From: Vibrio coralliilyticus ATCC BAA-450
GTDB taxonomy: Bacteria; Pseudomonadota; Gammaproteobacteria; Enterobacterales; Vibrionaceae
Direction of reading: 5' to 3'
DNA length: 64,000 nucleotides
NCBI RefSeq assembly: GCF_000176135.1
Contig: NZ_ACZN01000017.1
Coordinates: 310,001-374,000 of the forward strand
In this document: positions 41,584 through 51,318 of the stretch, in pieces
Layout of the letters: every line of letters begins with the position of its first letter
How positions within the stretch are numbered: the stretch's first letter is position 1
Program-made: the position numbers and the translations under genes
The notes under the pieces: model-generated
Told to the model about the DNA's origin: nothing
Databases searched by the model: none
What the model saw: the letters and a program-made list of their open reading frames with translations, nothing else

Positions 41584-42975
41584 ATGTTGAAATTTCTAGA
41601 ACAAGTGCGCAAACCAACACTGGACCTGCCAGTCGAAGTTCGCCGAAAAATGTGGTTCAAACCCTTCTTGCAATCTTACTTGGTTGTATTCATCGGCTAT
41701 ATGACCATGTACCTGATTCGTAAGAACTTCAATATCGCTCAGAACGATATGATCTCTACTTACGGTCTATCAATGACTGAACTAGGTATGATTGGCCTTG
41801 GCTTTTCGATTACTTACGGCATTGGTAAAACTGTGGTGTCTTATTATGCCGACGGCAAAAACACCAAGCAGTTTCTGCCATTCATGCTGATCCTTTCGGG
41901 CCTTGCCATGCTGGGTTTCAGTATGAGCATGGGAGGCGGTAGCATCAGCCTATTCCTCATGGTTGCGTTTTACGCGTTAAGTGGTTTCTTCCAGAGTACG
42001 GGCGGCCCTTCTAGCTACTCAACCATCACCAAATGGACACCACGTAACAAGCGCGGCTCATACCTTGGTCTGTGGAACATGTCGCACAACGTTGGTGGTG
42101 CGGGCGCTGCAGGTGTCGCTCTATTTGGCGCGAATTACCTATTCGATGGTCACGTGATTGGTATGTTCATCTTCCCATCTATCATCGCTTTGATTGTAGG
42201 TTTTATCGGGATGCGTTTTGGTAGCGACTCTCCAGAGGCCTACGGCTTGGGTAAAGTGGAAGAGCTGTTCGATGAAGCTGTCAGTGAAGAAGACAATGCC
42301 GCGGAAGAGCAGCAAATGTCTAAGCGAGAAATCTTTGTTGAATATGTACTGAAAAACAAAGTGATCTGGCTACTGTGTTTCGCCAACATTTTCCTTTATA
42401 TCGTGCGTATTGGTATCGACCAATGGTCAACGGTTTATGCCTACCAAGAGCTTGGTCTATCTAAAGAAGCGGCAATTTCTGGTTTCACCTTATTCGAAGT
42501 GGGTGCACTGGTCGGTACATTAATGTGGGGCTACTTGTCAGACTTAGCTAACGGTCGCCGTGCGCTGGTTGCTTGTGTATCACTTGGCTTGATTATTGTG
42601 TCACTCGAGTTCTACCAACATGCCACCAGCGAGTTCATGTACCTAGCGTCACTGTTCGTATTAGGCTTCCTTGTATTTGGTCCTCAGTTGCTGATTGGCG
42701 TTGCAGCCGTTGGCTTTGTACCGAAGAAAGCCATCAGTGTCGCTGACGGTGTGAAAGGCACATTTGCGTACCTGATCGGTGATAGCTTCGCGAAACTTGG
42801 TCTAGGTATGATTGCAGACGGCACGCCTATTTTTGGCCTGACGGGTTGGCAAGGCACTTTTGCTGCGCTGGATACTTCTGCGGCTATCTGTATCGGCTTA
42901 CTTGCTTTTGTAGCCATCGCTGAAGAGAAGAAGATTCGTAAAGCTAAGAAACAGCTCGCTCAAGTAAACGCTTAA
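41584..42975 (+). CDS. uhpT: Hexose-6-phosphate:phosphate antiporter UhpT
   Basis: An MFS organophosphate:Pi antiporter of 463 aa, the same length as E. coli UhpT and very similar throughout. It imports glucose-6-phosphate and related sugar phosphates in exchange for phosphate. The essential arginines Arg46 (LIRKNFN) and Arg275 (YIVRIGI) are at the same residue numbers. Twelve helices are predicted. Gene order here is uhpT-uhpA-uhpB-uhpC, unlike enteric uhpABCT, and a terminator separates uhpT from uhpA. Upstream lie a CRP-like site and UhpA-like repeats. The presence of this transporter also predicts fosfomycin uptake through it (family knowledge). Confidence 0.97.
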   Translation: MLKFLEQVRKPTLDLPVEVRRKMWFKPFLQSYLVVFIGYMTMYLIRKNFNIAQNDMISTYGLSMTELGMIGLGFSITYGIGKTVVSYYADGKNTKQFLPFMLILSGLAMLGFSMSMGGGSISLFLMVAFYALSGFFQSTGGPSSYSTITKWTPRNKRGSYLGLWNMSHNVGGAGAAGVALFGANYLFDGHVIGMFIFPSIIALIVGFIGMRFGSDSPEAYGLGKVEELFDEAVSEEDNAAEEQQMSKREIFVEYVLKNKVIWLLCFANIFLYIVRIGIDQWSTVYAYQELGLSKEAAISGFTLFEVGALVGTLMWGYLSDLANGRRALVACVSLGLIIVSLEFYQHATSEFMYLASLFVLGFLVFGPQLLIGVAAVGFVPKKAISVADGVKGTFAYLIGDSFAKLGLGMIADGTPIFGLTGWQGTFAALDTSAAICIGLLAFVAIAEEKKIRKAKKQLAQVNA

Positions 42976-42986
42976 TACCCCCAGTT

Positions 42987-43046
42987 AGCGCTATCTAATA
43001 CTCGCTGTTCGCCTGAATCAGAGAGATATAGATAGCGCTTTTTTTA
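42987..43046 (+). terminator. Terminator between uhpT and uhpA
   Basis: AGCGCTATCTA (42987-42997) and TAGATAGCGCT (43029-43039) form an 11-bp stem across a 31-nt loop, followed by seven T. It would lower read-through from uhpT into uhpABC. Confidence 0.85.
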
Positions 43047-43122
43047 GTTCCAAACGCTATTTGCCTATTGATACACTTAACGGTACCTTACCCCGCATTC
43101 TGCCTTGCTTTGGATAATTGCC

Positions 43123-43734
43123 ATGATTAATGTTGCTCTCGTTGATGATCACGTCATCGTCCGATCCGGTTTCGCCCAGCTTCTGAGCTTGGAAAGTGAC
43201 ATTAACGTTGTTGGTGAATTCAACTCTGTGTCCGATGCAAAACAAGGCTTGCCCGGTAGCGGCGCCAATGTGTGCATTACCGATATATCGATGCCCGATG
43301 AAAGTGGCCTCACTCTACTTGAGTCGCTACCTTCTGGCATCGCCTGCGTTATGCTGAGTGTCCATGATTCTCCCGCGATGGTAGAAAAAGCGCTTGAAGC
43401 AGGGGCTCTTGGGTATTTGACTAAACGATGCAGCCCGGAAGAACTGGTTCAAGCGGTACGAACCGCGTCCACTGGGGGCTGCTATTTAACCCCAGAAATC
43501 GCCTTGAAGTTGGCCTCTCCTAAAAAGTCGACCGCTTCATTAAGTCAGCTAACTAAGCGTGAGAAACAAGTCTGTGAACTGCTTGCGACAGGCATGGATG
43601 TTAAGTTAGTGGCTAGCCAGCTCGGTTTGAGCCACAAGACGGTTCACGTCCATCGCGCCAATGCCATGGACAAACTCGCGGTCAAAAACAACGTTGAGCT
43701 GGCTAAGCTGTTCAGTCAGGAAATCCCGCTCTAA
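43123..43734 (+). CDS. uhpA: Response regulator UhpA
   Basis: A 203-aa NarL/FixJ-type response regulator that activates uhpT. The receiver domain has the acidic pocket VDDH at 8-10 and phospho-acceptor Asp54 (ITDISMPDE), the same number as in E. coli. The HTH (LSQLTKREKQVCELLATGMD, then LGLSHKTVHVHRANAMDKL) matches UhpA. The ATG at 43123 is chosen by homology (MINVALVDDH). Its ribosome site is weak (GGA). It overlaps uhpB by one base (TAATG-type junction), so translation is coupled. Confidence 0.95.
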   Translation: MINVALVDDHVIVRSGFAQLLSLESDINVVGEFNSVSDAKQGLPGSGANVCITDISMPDESGLTLLESLPSGIACVMLSVHDSPAMVEKALEAGALGYLTKRCSPEELVQAVRTASTGGCYLTPEIALKLASPKKSTASLSQLTKREKQVCELLATGMDVKLVASQLGLSHKTVHVHRANAMDKLAVKNNVELAKLFSQEIPL

Positions 43735-45245
43735 TGCGCAACTACCTGATCACTTCAACCTGTGCTTGGTTCATTACCCTGTGCAGCTGGTTTTGCTTAT
43801 GGGTCATTTCTTATAATTTCGTTAATGACGCTGAGCTGGCTATTCTCTTTTTTCCCTTCGCTTTGCGACTGGGAGTCACCCTACACACAGCCAAGAAGCA
43901 CTGGCCTGCAATTTATGCGGCCGAATGGCTGCTGACGATCTCTCTAGCGCTATTGCTAGACCAGCCTCAATGGCTTACCGTTTTAGCAGCCAGTGCCGCC
44001 AGTATTCCAGTTACTGCTATGGCGGTGCGATTTAACTACGGGGCGCAATCTCAACGATTGCTGGTTCAGGCAGCTGCAATTATAGTGTCGTCGCTGATCA
44101 ATGTTGCTGCTGTAAGTAGTCACGTTGAGTCACCTAGCTTAGTTTGGCTGGTTAGCGTCACTGGTGGGCTCATGCTGGTTCCGACCTGTTATCTGGTCTG
44201 GAACTACCTGTTTCAAAGCACTTGGCTGCCGTTGACGTCCAATTTGATCAGCCAGCCCATTCAGTTCAATGTCAAACCGATTATTCTGTTCGTGATCGTG
44301 TTTTCTGTCAGCATCGCGCTACAAATTGGGCTTCCCGATGAACTGCGTCGTTTTGCCCCTTTCTGCCTTGCGATTCCTATCATCCTGCTCGCTTTTCGCT
44401 ACGGCTGGCAAGGTGCCATGCTTGGTACCCTACTCAACAGTATCGCCTTGATTGCAGCACGCAGCGGCGTGTCACAAATCGAAGTCACCGACCTTCTATT
44501 GTCGATTACGGCACAGACCTTAACAGGGATATTGCTGGGCATGGCAGTCCAGCGCCAACGAGATTTGAACCAAAAATTGCGCCACGAGTTAAGTCGCAAC
44601 CAAAACTTATCCCGTCAGTTGGTGAAGGCTGAAGAATCCGTGCGTCAGGAAGTCGCACGCGAATTACACGACGAAATCGGCCAGAATATTACGGCCATCC
44701 GCACTCAAGCCAGCATCATTAAGCGAGTTGAAAACCCAGAGATGAGCGCCAATTGCGCCACCACCATCGAATCTTTATCGCTGAATGTTTATGACACCAC
44801 TAAAGGGCTGTTGACTCGCCTCAGACCCAAAGCACTGGATGACCTTGATCTGGTAGAAGCTCTGCAACAGTTAGTTCGCGAAATGGAGTTTGAGCAGCAA
44901 GGCGTTGACGTCTCGTTCAAACTGCAAGGTGGGCATGTATCTACGTTAAGCGATGCGACCAGTGCGACCTTGTATCGGATATGTCAGGAAGCTCTTAACA
45001 ATGCGCAGAAGTACGCTCAGGCTAGCCGTTTAGAGATTGATATCAAACTGGGAGACGAAGTCGAACTCAAGATTCAAGACAACGGCATTGGATTCAAACT
45101 ACAGGACAGCCAAAAAGGCTTTGGCTTAAAAGGCATGCAAGAGAGGGTGCAGGCCCTCGGTGGGCGATTTAATATTCGCAGCTATAGCCAGCATGAATCA
45201 GAGCAGCATGGTACTTCTATTCGTGTCGAATTGCCGGGAATTTGA
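43734..45245 (+). CDS. uhpB: Sensor kinase UhpB
   Basis: A 503-aa membrane histidine kinase. About eight hydrophobic helices form a MASE1-type sensor region (1-285), then HisKA_3 with the phospho-His in ARELHDEIGQNITAIRTQ (near residue 309) and a HATPase with NALNNAQKYA near residue 423, DNGIGFKL and GFGLKGMQERVQAL. It lies between uhpA (1-nt overlap) and uhpC (10 nt away), as in enterics. UhpB acts with UhpC, which senses external glucose-6-phosphate, to phosphorylate UhpA. Confidence 0.95.
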   Translation: MRNYLITSTCAWFITLCSWFCLWVISYNFVNDAELAILFFPFALRLGVTLHTAKKHWPAIYAAEWLLTISLALLLDQPQWLTVLAASAASIPVTAMAVRFNYGAQSQRLLVQAAAIIVSSLINVAAVSSHVESPSLVWLVSVTGGLMLVPTCYLVWNYLFQSTWLPLTSNLISQPIQFNVKPIILFVIVFSVSIALQIGLPDELRRFAPFCLAIPIILLAFRYGWQGAMLGTLLNSIALIAARSGVSQIEVTDLLLSITAQTLTGILLGMAVQRQRDLNQKLRHELSRNQNLSRQLVKAEESVRQEVARELHDEIGQNITAIRTQASIIKRVENPEMSANCATTIESLSLNVYDTTKGLLTRLRPKALDDLDLVEALQQLVREMEFEQQGVDVSFKLQGGHVSTLSDATSATLYRICQEALNNAQKYAQASRLEIDIKLGDEVELKIQDNGIGFKLQDSQKGFGLKGMQERVQALGGRFNIRSYSQHESEQHGTSIRVELPGI

Positions 45246-45255
45246 GGTGTAACTT

Positions 45256-46575
45256 ATGTCAGATTCTATCGCTCAACCTAATCACACTACCCACGAAGTG
45301 AAATCGACTTACCAGTACTGGCGGCTGCATATCATGGTCGGTATGTATCTCGGCTATGCTGGCTTTTACTTCACCCGCAAGACATTTAACTATGCGACAC
45401 CTGCTTTGATCGCAGACTTAGGTTTAGACAAAAGTGACATAGGTTTGATGGGCACGTTCTTCTATCTGACCTACGGCTTGTCTAAGTTCGTTTCCGGTAT
45501 CGTTTCCGATCGTTCTAATCCGCGCTACTTCATGGGGCTTGGATTAATTGCGACAGGCATCATTAACATTCTGTTTGGCTTATCCAGCTCACTCTACGCG
45601 CTGTTCACGCTTTGGGTACTCAATGCCTGGTTTCAGGGCTGGGGTTGGCCTTCCTGTTCAAAACTGCTGACGACATGGTATTCACGCTCTGAACGCGGTT
45701 TCTTCTGGGCTATCTGGAATACCGCCCACAACGTTGGCGGAGCCTTAATCCCTCTTGTCGTCGGTTACATGGTACTACATTACAGCTGGCGGGAAGGCTT
45801 TGTTATTCCGGGGATTATCGGTGTCATCATCGGGCTTTTCCTTTGCTGGAGGCTAAGAGATAAACCGATCACTATGGGGCTACCCACCATTGGCCGATGG
45901 AAAAACGACAAGCTTGAGCTGGCACAAGAGAACGACGGTATAGGACTGAAACCCCACCAAATTCTGCGTACTTATGTCCTAAACAACAAATATATATGGT
46001 TGTTGGCGTTTAGCTACGTGTTGGTGTACATCGTCAGAACAGCGGTCAATGACTGGGGTAATCTATACCTTACCGAACAGCACGGTTTCGACTTGATCAA
46101 CGCAAATGCCGCTTTATCCTTGTTTGAAATCGGTGGCTTCATCGGTTCTTTGGTTGCGGGTTGGGGGTCAGATAAATTGTTCGGTGGAAATCGTGGTCCA
46201 ATGAACCTGATTTTTGCGATGGGAGTTTTCTTGTCAGTGGCCGCTTTGTGGCTAATGCCAGTGACGAATTTTGCTTTTCAGGCCGCTGGATTTTTTGCCA
46301 TTGGATTCTTTGTGTTTGGACCACAAATGCTAATCGGTATGGCCGCTGCAGAGTGTTCGCACAAAGACTCAGCGGGTGCAGCAACGGGTTTTGTCGGGCT
46401 ATTTGCTTATATGGGGGCGGCGCTGGCAGGCTACCCTATGGCTATCATTATGGAGTATTTCCACTGGACTGGATTTTTCGTCACAATTTCGATCTGCTCA
46501 GCGGTTATTGGACTGTTACTCCTGCCTTTCTTGCAAGCTCAGTTCAGCAACAGTCCAAATCAAACACCAGTTTAG
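45256..46575 (+). CDS. uhpC: Glucose-6-phosphate sensor UhpC
   Basis: A 439-aa MFS protein related to UhpT that serves as the receptor for external glucose-6-phosphate and controls UhpB. Twelve helices are predicted. The family block YAGFYFTRKTFNYATPALIA near residue 34 carries the conserved arginine, and VLVYIVRTAVNDWGNLYL near 255 carries the second. GAGG precedes the ATG. It is 10 nt after uhpB. The stop overlaps the converging cytochrome b562 gene by 4 nt. Confidence 0.94.
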   Translation: MSDSIAQPNHTTHEVKSTYQYWRLHIMVGMYLGYAGFYFTRKTFNYATPALIADLGLDKSDIGLMGTFFYLTYGLSKFVSGIVSDRSNPRYFMGLGLIATGIINILFGLSSSLYALFTLWVLNAWFQGWGWPSCSKLLTTWYSRSERGFFWAIWNTAHNVGGALIPLVVGYMVLHYSWREGFVIPGIIGVIIGLFLCWRLRDKPITMGLPTIGRWKNDKLELAQENDGIGLKPHQILRTYVLNNKYIWLLAFSYVLVYIVRTAVNDWGNLYLTEQHGFDLINANAALSLFEIGGFIGSLVAGWGSDKLFGGNRGPMNLIFAMGVFLSVAALWLMPVTNFAFQAAGFFAIGFFVFGPQMLIGMAAAECSHKDSAGAATGFVGLFAYMGAALAGYPMAIIMEYFHWTGFFVTISICSAVIGLLLLPFLQAQFSNSPNQTPV

Positions 46576-46955
46576 CCGAATAGCTTACTCCAGATGCTTG
46601 GGTTACGTTTGTCGTGATATTCAATGCGAAGTTCATCGACCTGACGCAAAGACTCTTTTGCCGACGCCATATCACCAGCGTCCAATTGCGCTTCTACTTT
46701 ATCCAACGCACCTGATAGCTTATTGAAACCCTCAAAGTAGATATCAAACTTCTCTGGTGGGTAGTCACCACGCTTAGACTGCTCGACCAGTTCAGACAGA
46801 TTAGTCACCGCTGTCTTCATATCAGTAATTTCAGTTGCTTCAGCAGCGTGTTTAAATTCAACTTTCATTTGCTTCATTGTTGCTTTCAGGTCGAAATCTG
46901 ACGCAAAAGCTTGTACCGATACCATCAGTACCAGAGCTGGAATTAATTTTCTCAT
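46572..46955 (-). CDS. cybC: Periplasmic cytochrome b562
   Basis: A 127-aa protein with an 18-residue signal peptide (AFA before SDFDL) and a mature four-helix bundle of about 107 aa. Heme ligands are expected to be the Met in MKQMKVEF near the mature N-terminus and the His in LRIEYHDKRNP near the C-terminus, as in E. coli cytochrome b562. There is no CxxCH, so heme is held without covalent bonds. Function in electron transfer is unclear in the family. It converges on uhpC with a 4-nt overlap. Confidence 0.88.
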   Translation of the reverse strand: MRKLIPALVLMVSVQAFASDFDLKATMKQMKVEFKHAAEATEITDMKTAVTNLSELVEQSKRGDYPPEKFDIYFEGFNKLSGALDKVEAQLDAGDMASAKESLRQVDELRIEYHDKRNPSIWSKLFG

Positions 46956-47034
46956 TGTATTGTTCTTATCTTGGAATAGGAGGAGAAAGTGTACTGAATT
47001 CAGTCAGCACACTTGAGATGAAAATTGTATCAAC

Positions 47035-47778
47035 TTATAAATTGACGTAATCCTCGATCGGTGCTCGACCACGTAGTTCAAGGAAATCGAGGAATTGGCG
47101 AGCAGAATACGTGATAACCCGCGTACTGTCGATACCGACATCATCCATCAAATCAGACACTAAACTGAGATTACCAACATCCTGGCAGAAATGAGCATCA
47201 CTACCCGTGGTAAAATACACTCCCAGCGTTTTACCAATCTGGGCGATTTCGTGGCAGCGTTCTACACTTCCCACTCTGCTGTTGCCTTTTAATGTGGTGT
47301 TGTTGATTTCGATTGCTACGTTATGCTCTCTGGCACACGTTAGAACCGATTCAAAATCAAAGTCGAAGTTCGGATTGCCTAGATGCCCCAGAGCATCAAC
47401 TCGACCGCCACGAATAGTATTGATGAGGGCTTCAGTGTGCTCTTCTTTACTAGAAGGGCGAAATACAGGCTCGTGAAAACTGGCAATCGCCCAGTCTAGA
47501 TTCTTATCTGTTGAGGGATGGATATCCACTTCCCCCTTCGTGTTTAGAATATTGGATTCAACACCACGAATGACGGCAACGCCTTCTATAAATCGAGGCA
47601 AGACCCGCTGATTAGAAAAAAACCAGTAGTGTGGCGCTCCCGGCATCGATTCTGCGTGATCAGTGGTGCAAAACATCTCCAGACCATGCTCTTTTGCCAG
47701 TTTAGCGTTTTCAATAAGTGTGCTGTAAGCGTGACCACTCGCATAAGTGTGAGTATGCGTGTCAACAACAAGCTTCAT
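47035..47778 (-). CDS. ycdX: PHP-domain phosphatase, YcdX type
   Basis: A 247-aa metal-dependent PHP-family hydrolase matching E. coli YcdX in length and sequence. Metal ligands are visible in DTHTHTYASGHAYST (5-19), FCTTDHAESMPG, the IASFHEP region, DALGHLGNPNF and TGSDAHFCQDVG. It probably hydrolyses phosphate esters with a trinuclear metal centre; its natural substrate is not established. GGAAGC lies upstream of the ATG. It is 80 nt from cytochrome b562 on the same strand and 48 nt after the SRPBCC gene. Confidence 0.9.
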   Translation of the reverse strand: MKLVVDTHTHTYASGHAYSTLIENAKLAKEHGLEMFCTTDHAESMPGAPHYWFFSNQRVLPRFIEGVAVIRGVESNILNTKGEVDIHPSTDKNLDWAIASFHEPVFRPSSKEEHTEALINTIRGGRVDALGHLGNPNFDFDFESVLTCAREHNVAIEINNTTLKGNSRVGSVERCHEIAQIGKTLGVYFTTGSDAHFCQDVGNLSLVSDLMDDVGIDSTRVITYSARQFLDFLELRGRAPIEDYVNL

Positions 47779-47826
47779 AATGTCAGCTTCCTAAATCTCC
47801 CAAAGTCTGGTCGATATTTTACCAGT

Positions 47827-48276
47827 CTAACTTCCTTGTTGCTCACATATTACTTTGATCAATGGCAGCGCCTTCTCCCATCCACTATTGAACATACTGA
47901 CAAAGTCAGGATGAGTTTCAATTGTCACTTTAAGCAAGACTGAATTTTCCAGCGGCATGATCTGATAACTTTCCTTACTGCCAATCCACTTCTTAGCAGA
48001 ATCACTGTCTATGTCTTGTATATGATCTGGGTTGAAGATAGCAATATGATGATATTCAATTACTTTGTGCTTCTCGATACGGTCAACAATAGCTCGAGTC
48101 CCACCTAGCTCTGGATCGAAGAAGGACACATTGCTCCCCTCCAACCATTCGCCTTCGAACTGGGATTGAGGTGAAAATACTCTCGCCCACTGTGAATACA
48201 GCTCAACTTCCGTAAGCACTTTCCAGATAGTTTCTGGCGTTGTCGCCACCTCAATCTGATAATTTAGCGTTAGCAT
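47827..48276 (-). CDS. SRPBCC (START-like) small-ligand protein
   Basis: A 149-aa single-domain protein of the SRPBCC/AHSA1 superfamily (helix-grip fold) for binding a hydrophobic ligand. The start MLTLNYQIEVATTPETIWKV is typical, followed by LYSQWARVF and the C-terminal helix GWEKALPLIKVICEQQ. No ligand can be named. The ATG at 48276 follows AAGGA by 9 nt; an ATG seven codons earlier is less suited. It precedes ycdX by 48 nt. Confidence 0.8.
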   Translation of the reverse strand: MLTLNYQIEVATTPETIWKVLTEVELYSQWARVFSPQSQFEGEWLEGSNVSFFDPELGGTRAIVDRIEKHKVIEYHHIAIFNPDHIQDIDSDSAKKWIGSKESYQIMPLENSVLLKVTIETHPDFVSMFNSGWEKALPLIKVICEQQGS

Positions 48277-48404
48277 CCTGTTTTTTCCTTTTCCCATCCT
48301 CTATTAGTTATAGTTGATTTAACGACATATTACTTTGTAAATCAGAAAACTAGCGCATTAGTCTTGCAAAGCTTAACGACAACTTTTGCATGATTCGTAT
48401 ATTG

Positions 48405-48428
48405 ACCAATACTTATTAAGTAATTGGT
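48405..48428. promoter_or_regulatory. Dyad at the start of the large HD-GYP gene
   Basis: ACCAAT and ATTGGT flank ACTTATTAAGT, itself an 11-bp palindrome, giving an imperfect dyad of about 24 bp that ends 13 nt before the ATG. A bound repressor could block the promoter or translation start. The regulator is unknown. Confidence 0.45.
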
Positions 48429-48441
48429 TAATGGGCAAGAC

Positions 48442-51318
48442 ATGAAGAAACGTCGCTATTCGCTGAGTATCCATATAACAAGCTTGTTTTTAGTGCTGAC
48501 TACCTTAGTCGGTACCGTGTTAATTGCGATTAGCTATCGACACTCTCAGGAATTGCTGACTGGCAGCGCTAAAGAACTTAGCAGTGAGAACAGTCGAAAA
48601 CTTGAGTCCACATTCATGGTGCGAGCAGGCCCTATACTCACGACTCTCGATTTCATGGCACTGAGTGCCGTTATCGATGAACGTAAAGCTCCACTCAGAG
48701 CGAAACGATTCCTCTCTTCATTAGAGTTAATTTTTCAACGAAATCAGGGGCTAGTCGCCTTGTTCTATGCGAATGAGCACGGTGAGTTTACGATGCTTCG
48801 TCCACTGCGCGACAACAAATCTCGTGAACGATTTGGCGCACCACCCAAAGCCAGCATGATGATCAATTTCACAAAGGTCGATGGTTCAAATGAGTTCCAT
48901 TATTTAGATGGCAATCACAAACGTATCGGATACAAAAAAACCAACGACAACGAATTCGACCCCAGAGTCAGGCCTTGGTTTACCAACGCCGATCCTGACG
49001 GAGATATCCGCCTCACCGAACCGTATTTTTTTTACTTTCTGAAAACCAACGGCGTGACCTTATCTCGCCGCTCAGTAGATGGCGGAAAAGTGGTAGCGGC
49101 CGATTTCACGCTATCTTCCTTATCACAACAAATTGGTGAGATTGGCTTTTCTGACAACACCAAGCTTATGCTCTTTGACAATCAATTCAGAGTGTTAGCT
49201 CAGCATCAGACAGGTGTCGATCTCGCTCTAGATAATGAACAAATTCAACAAAAACTTGAGAACAGTCTATTCTCCTCCATCCTCGATCGTCATAGCAGCC
49301 AGACACTTTATGAGCCCGTCGTCGACGATGGTAAAAACTGGGCGGTAACATTAACCCCAGTGGTGCTAAATGAACATGTGCGCCTTCTTCTCGCAGAGGC
49401 GACCCCACAAGATGATCTGTTAGCCAATTTACTTTCGATGCGTGACCGACAGATCACCGTTGCGATGGCTATGCTCGCTATTTGTTTTGTCGTTGTGTGG
49501 GTCGTGGCGAATAAATTGGCGACACCTTTGCAAAACCTTGTCTTGCTCACTGATAATATCGCTCGCTTTGATTTCAAAAAAACCCGCTACCCTAAAAGTG
49601 TCATCAAAGAAGTCGCCAATCTGACCGAGTCGATTGAGCTGATGGAGCATACTCTACATGATTTGCTGCGCTTGTTGCGCGACACGGCTAGTAATCAGGA
49701 TTTCTCAGTTCTCGCTAAAACCATCACACACCAAAGTTACCTTGTCACAAAAGCAGAGACCATTGTTCTCTACACCTACTCGGAACAACATAAAACATTT
49801 GAGACTGCAGCGAACCACGCCATCATTCCATTTAAGATTGAACTAAATGAGTTTCTGACTGAGACGGCTTGGTTGGAGACCGATTTGCGTCGAGGCGAGA
49901 TTATGCACCTCAATCGAAGTGATAATGCGCTCAACCGACATAAAGAGTATTTCTATAACTCTGACGTCTATTTCTTCCCGCTGCTCAACCGAGAGAAACG
50001 TTTAGTTGGTATTTTGCTGCTCGGGTATGAGCGCGCCATCACCAAAGAACAAAGCGACAAACATGCATTCCTCAAAGAGTTGCTCAGCTTTGCTGAAATC
50101 GCCAAAGAAAATATCGACCAGATGCAGCAACAAAAAGACATGTTAAATGCCTTCATTGAGCTGATTGCTTCAGCGATTGATACCAAGTCACCCTACACTG
50201 GTAGCCACTGCCAGCGTGTCCCTGAACTGACAAAAATGCTGACTCAGATCGCTCAGGACGATGACAATTACTTCCCGCAATTTGGTATGAATAAAAAACA
50301 GTGGGAAGAGCTTCACCTTGCTGCATGGCTCCACGACTGCGGTAAAGTCACTACCCCTGAGTATGTCATTGATAAAGCGACGAAACTTGAAACCATCTAC
50401 GACAGAATCCATGAGATTCGAATGCGCTTTGAACTGCTAAAAACTCAAGCAGAAGTGGATTATTGGCAAGGTCTTTACCAAGGAGGTAGCGCGACCGAAT
50501 TAAAACGCACCCTGACAGACACACACAAAACGTTAGATGAGGAATTTCAGTTTATCGCTCAATGTAATGTCGGTAGTGAACAAATGGAAGAATCTGCCAT
50601 TGAGCGGCTCAACAACATAGCAAAAAGACAGTGGAAGAGAACCTTGGATGATCAAGCTGGTGTATCTTGGGTTGAAAAACAACGCGCTGGTGACGCATTG
50701 ACGTTGCCAGTGATGGAGCCACTATTAAGTGATAAGCAGGTTCATCATATCCCATGGAAACAGGGAGAGAGTCCGCAGGATGTCTGGAAAGAACACTTTA
50801 TCCTTCAACCCGGAAACCTTAAATATAATCGCGGAGAGCTGTACAACCTCTCAATTCGCTACGGCACTCTAAACGATGAAGAGCGGTTTATTATCAATGA
50901 CCATATCATTCAAACGATTACGATGCTTGGTCGTCTTCCTTACCCTGAGCATTTGAAAAATATTCCGGAAATAGCAGGCGGACACCACGAACGCATGGAT
51001 GGGAAAGGGTATCCAAGAGGGTTAAACGAGGACCAACTGTCTATCCCAGCCAGAGTCATGGCCATTGCGGATGTTTTTGAAGCACTCACTTCCAGTGACA
51101 GACCTTATAAAAAAGCGAAGAATCTGGAGGAGTCACTCAACATCATGACTCACATGGCCACTTCAGGTCATATCGATCCTAAGCTTTACTTGCTCTTCTT
51201 AGAGCACGAAATTGATCAGAAATACGCTGAGATGTTCTTATCGCCGCAGCAAATCGTTCCTGTCGAACGAGAAGAACATATGCAAACCGTCAAAGCACAC
51301 CTCAAAACCTTATTCTAA
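48442..51318 (+). CDS. Membrane HD-GYP sensor (c-di-GMP phosphodiesterase) with Cache, HAMP and GAF
   Basis: A 958-aa inner-membrane protein. TM1 (about 8-30) and TM2 (about 340-362) enclose a periplasmic double Cache domain, with FDPRVRPWFTNADPDGDIRL marking the ligand region. HAMP (about 362-415) and a GAF domain (about 430-560) follow. The HD-GYP domain has HD in WLHDCGKVTTPEYV (near 636) and GYP in HHERMDGKGYPRG (near 858). About 215 residues lie between these motifs, far more than usual (about 65), so the domain has a large helical insertion. Catalytic residues appear intact. In Vibrio cholerae a similar gene neighbours zwf on chromosome 2. Confidence 0.9.
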   Translation: MKKRRYSLSIHITSLFLVLTTLVGTVLIAISYRHSQELLTGSAKELSSENSRKLESTFMVRAGPILTTLDFMALSAVIDERKAPLRAKRFLSSLELIFQRNQGLVALFYANEHGEFTMLRPLRDNKSRERFGAPPKASMMINFTKVDGSNEFHYLDGNHKRIGYKKTNDNEFDPRVRPWFTNADPDGDIRLTEPYFFYFLKTNGVTLSRRSVDGGKVVAADFTLSSLSQQIGEIGFSDNTKLMLFDNQFRVLAQHQTGVDLALDNEQIQQKLENSLFSSILDRHSSQTLYEPVVDDGKNWAVTLTPVVLNEHVRLLLAEATPQDDLLANLLSMRDRQITVAMAMLAICFVVVWVVANKLATPLQNLVLLTDNIARFDFKKTRYPKSVIKEVANLTESIELMEHTLHDLLRLLRDTASNQDFSVLAKTITHQSYLVTKAETIVLYTYSEQHKTFETAANHAIIPFKIELNEFLTETAWLETDLRRGEIMHLNRSDNALNRHKEYFYNSDVYFFPLLNREKRLVGILLLGYERAITKEQSDKHAFLKELLSFAEIAKENIDQMQQQKDMLNAFIELIASAIDTKSPYTGSHCQRVPELTKMLTQIAQDDDNYFPQFGMNKKQWEELHLAAWLHDCGKVTTPEYVIDKATKLETIYDRIHEIRMRFELLKTQAEVDYWQGLYQGGSATELKRTLTDTHKTLDEEFQFIAQCNVGSEQMEESAIERLNNIAKRQWKRTLDDQAGVSWVEKQRAGDALTLPVMEPLLSDKQVHHIPWKQGESPQDVWKEHFILQPGNLKYNRGELYNLSIRYGTLNDEERFIINDHIIQTITMLGRLPYPEHLKNIPEIAGGHHERMDGKGYPRGLNEDQLSIPARVMAIADVFEALTSSDRPYKKAKNLEESLNIMTHMATSGHIDPKLYLLFLEHEIDQKYAEMFLSPQQIVPVEREEHMQTVKAHLKTLF

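Noticed and set aside
46248..46726. Two frame-shifted open frames at the uhpC/cybC junction
   Set aside because: They overlap the conserved 3' end of uhpC out of frame and read into cybC antisense.
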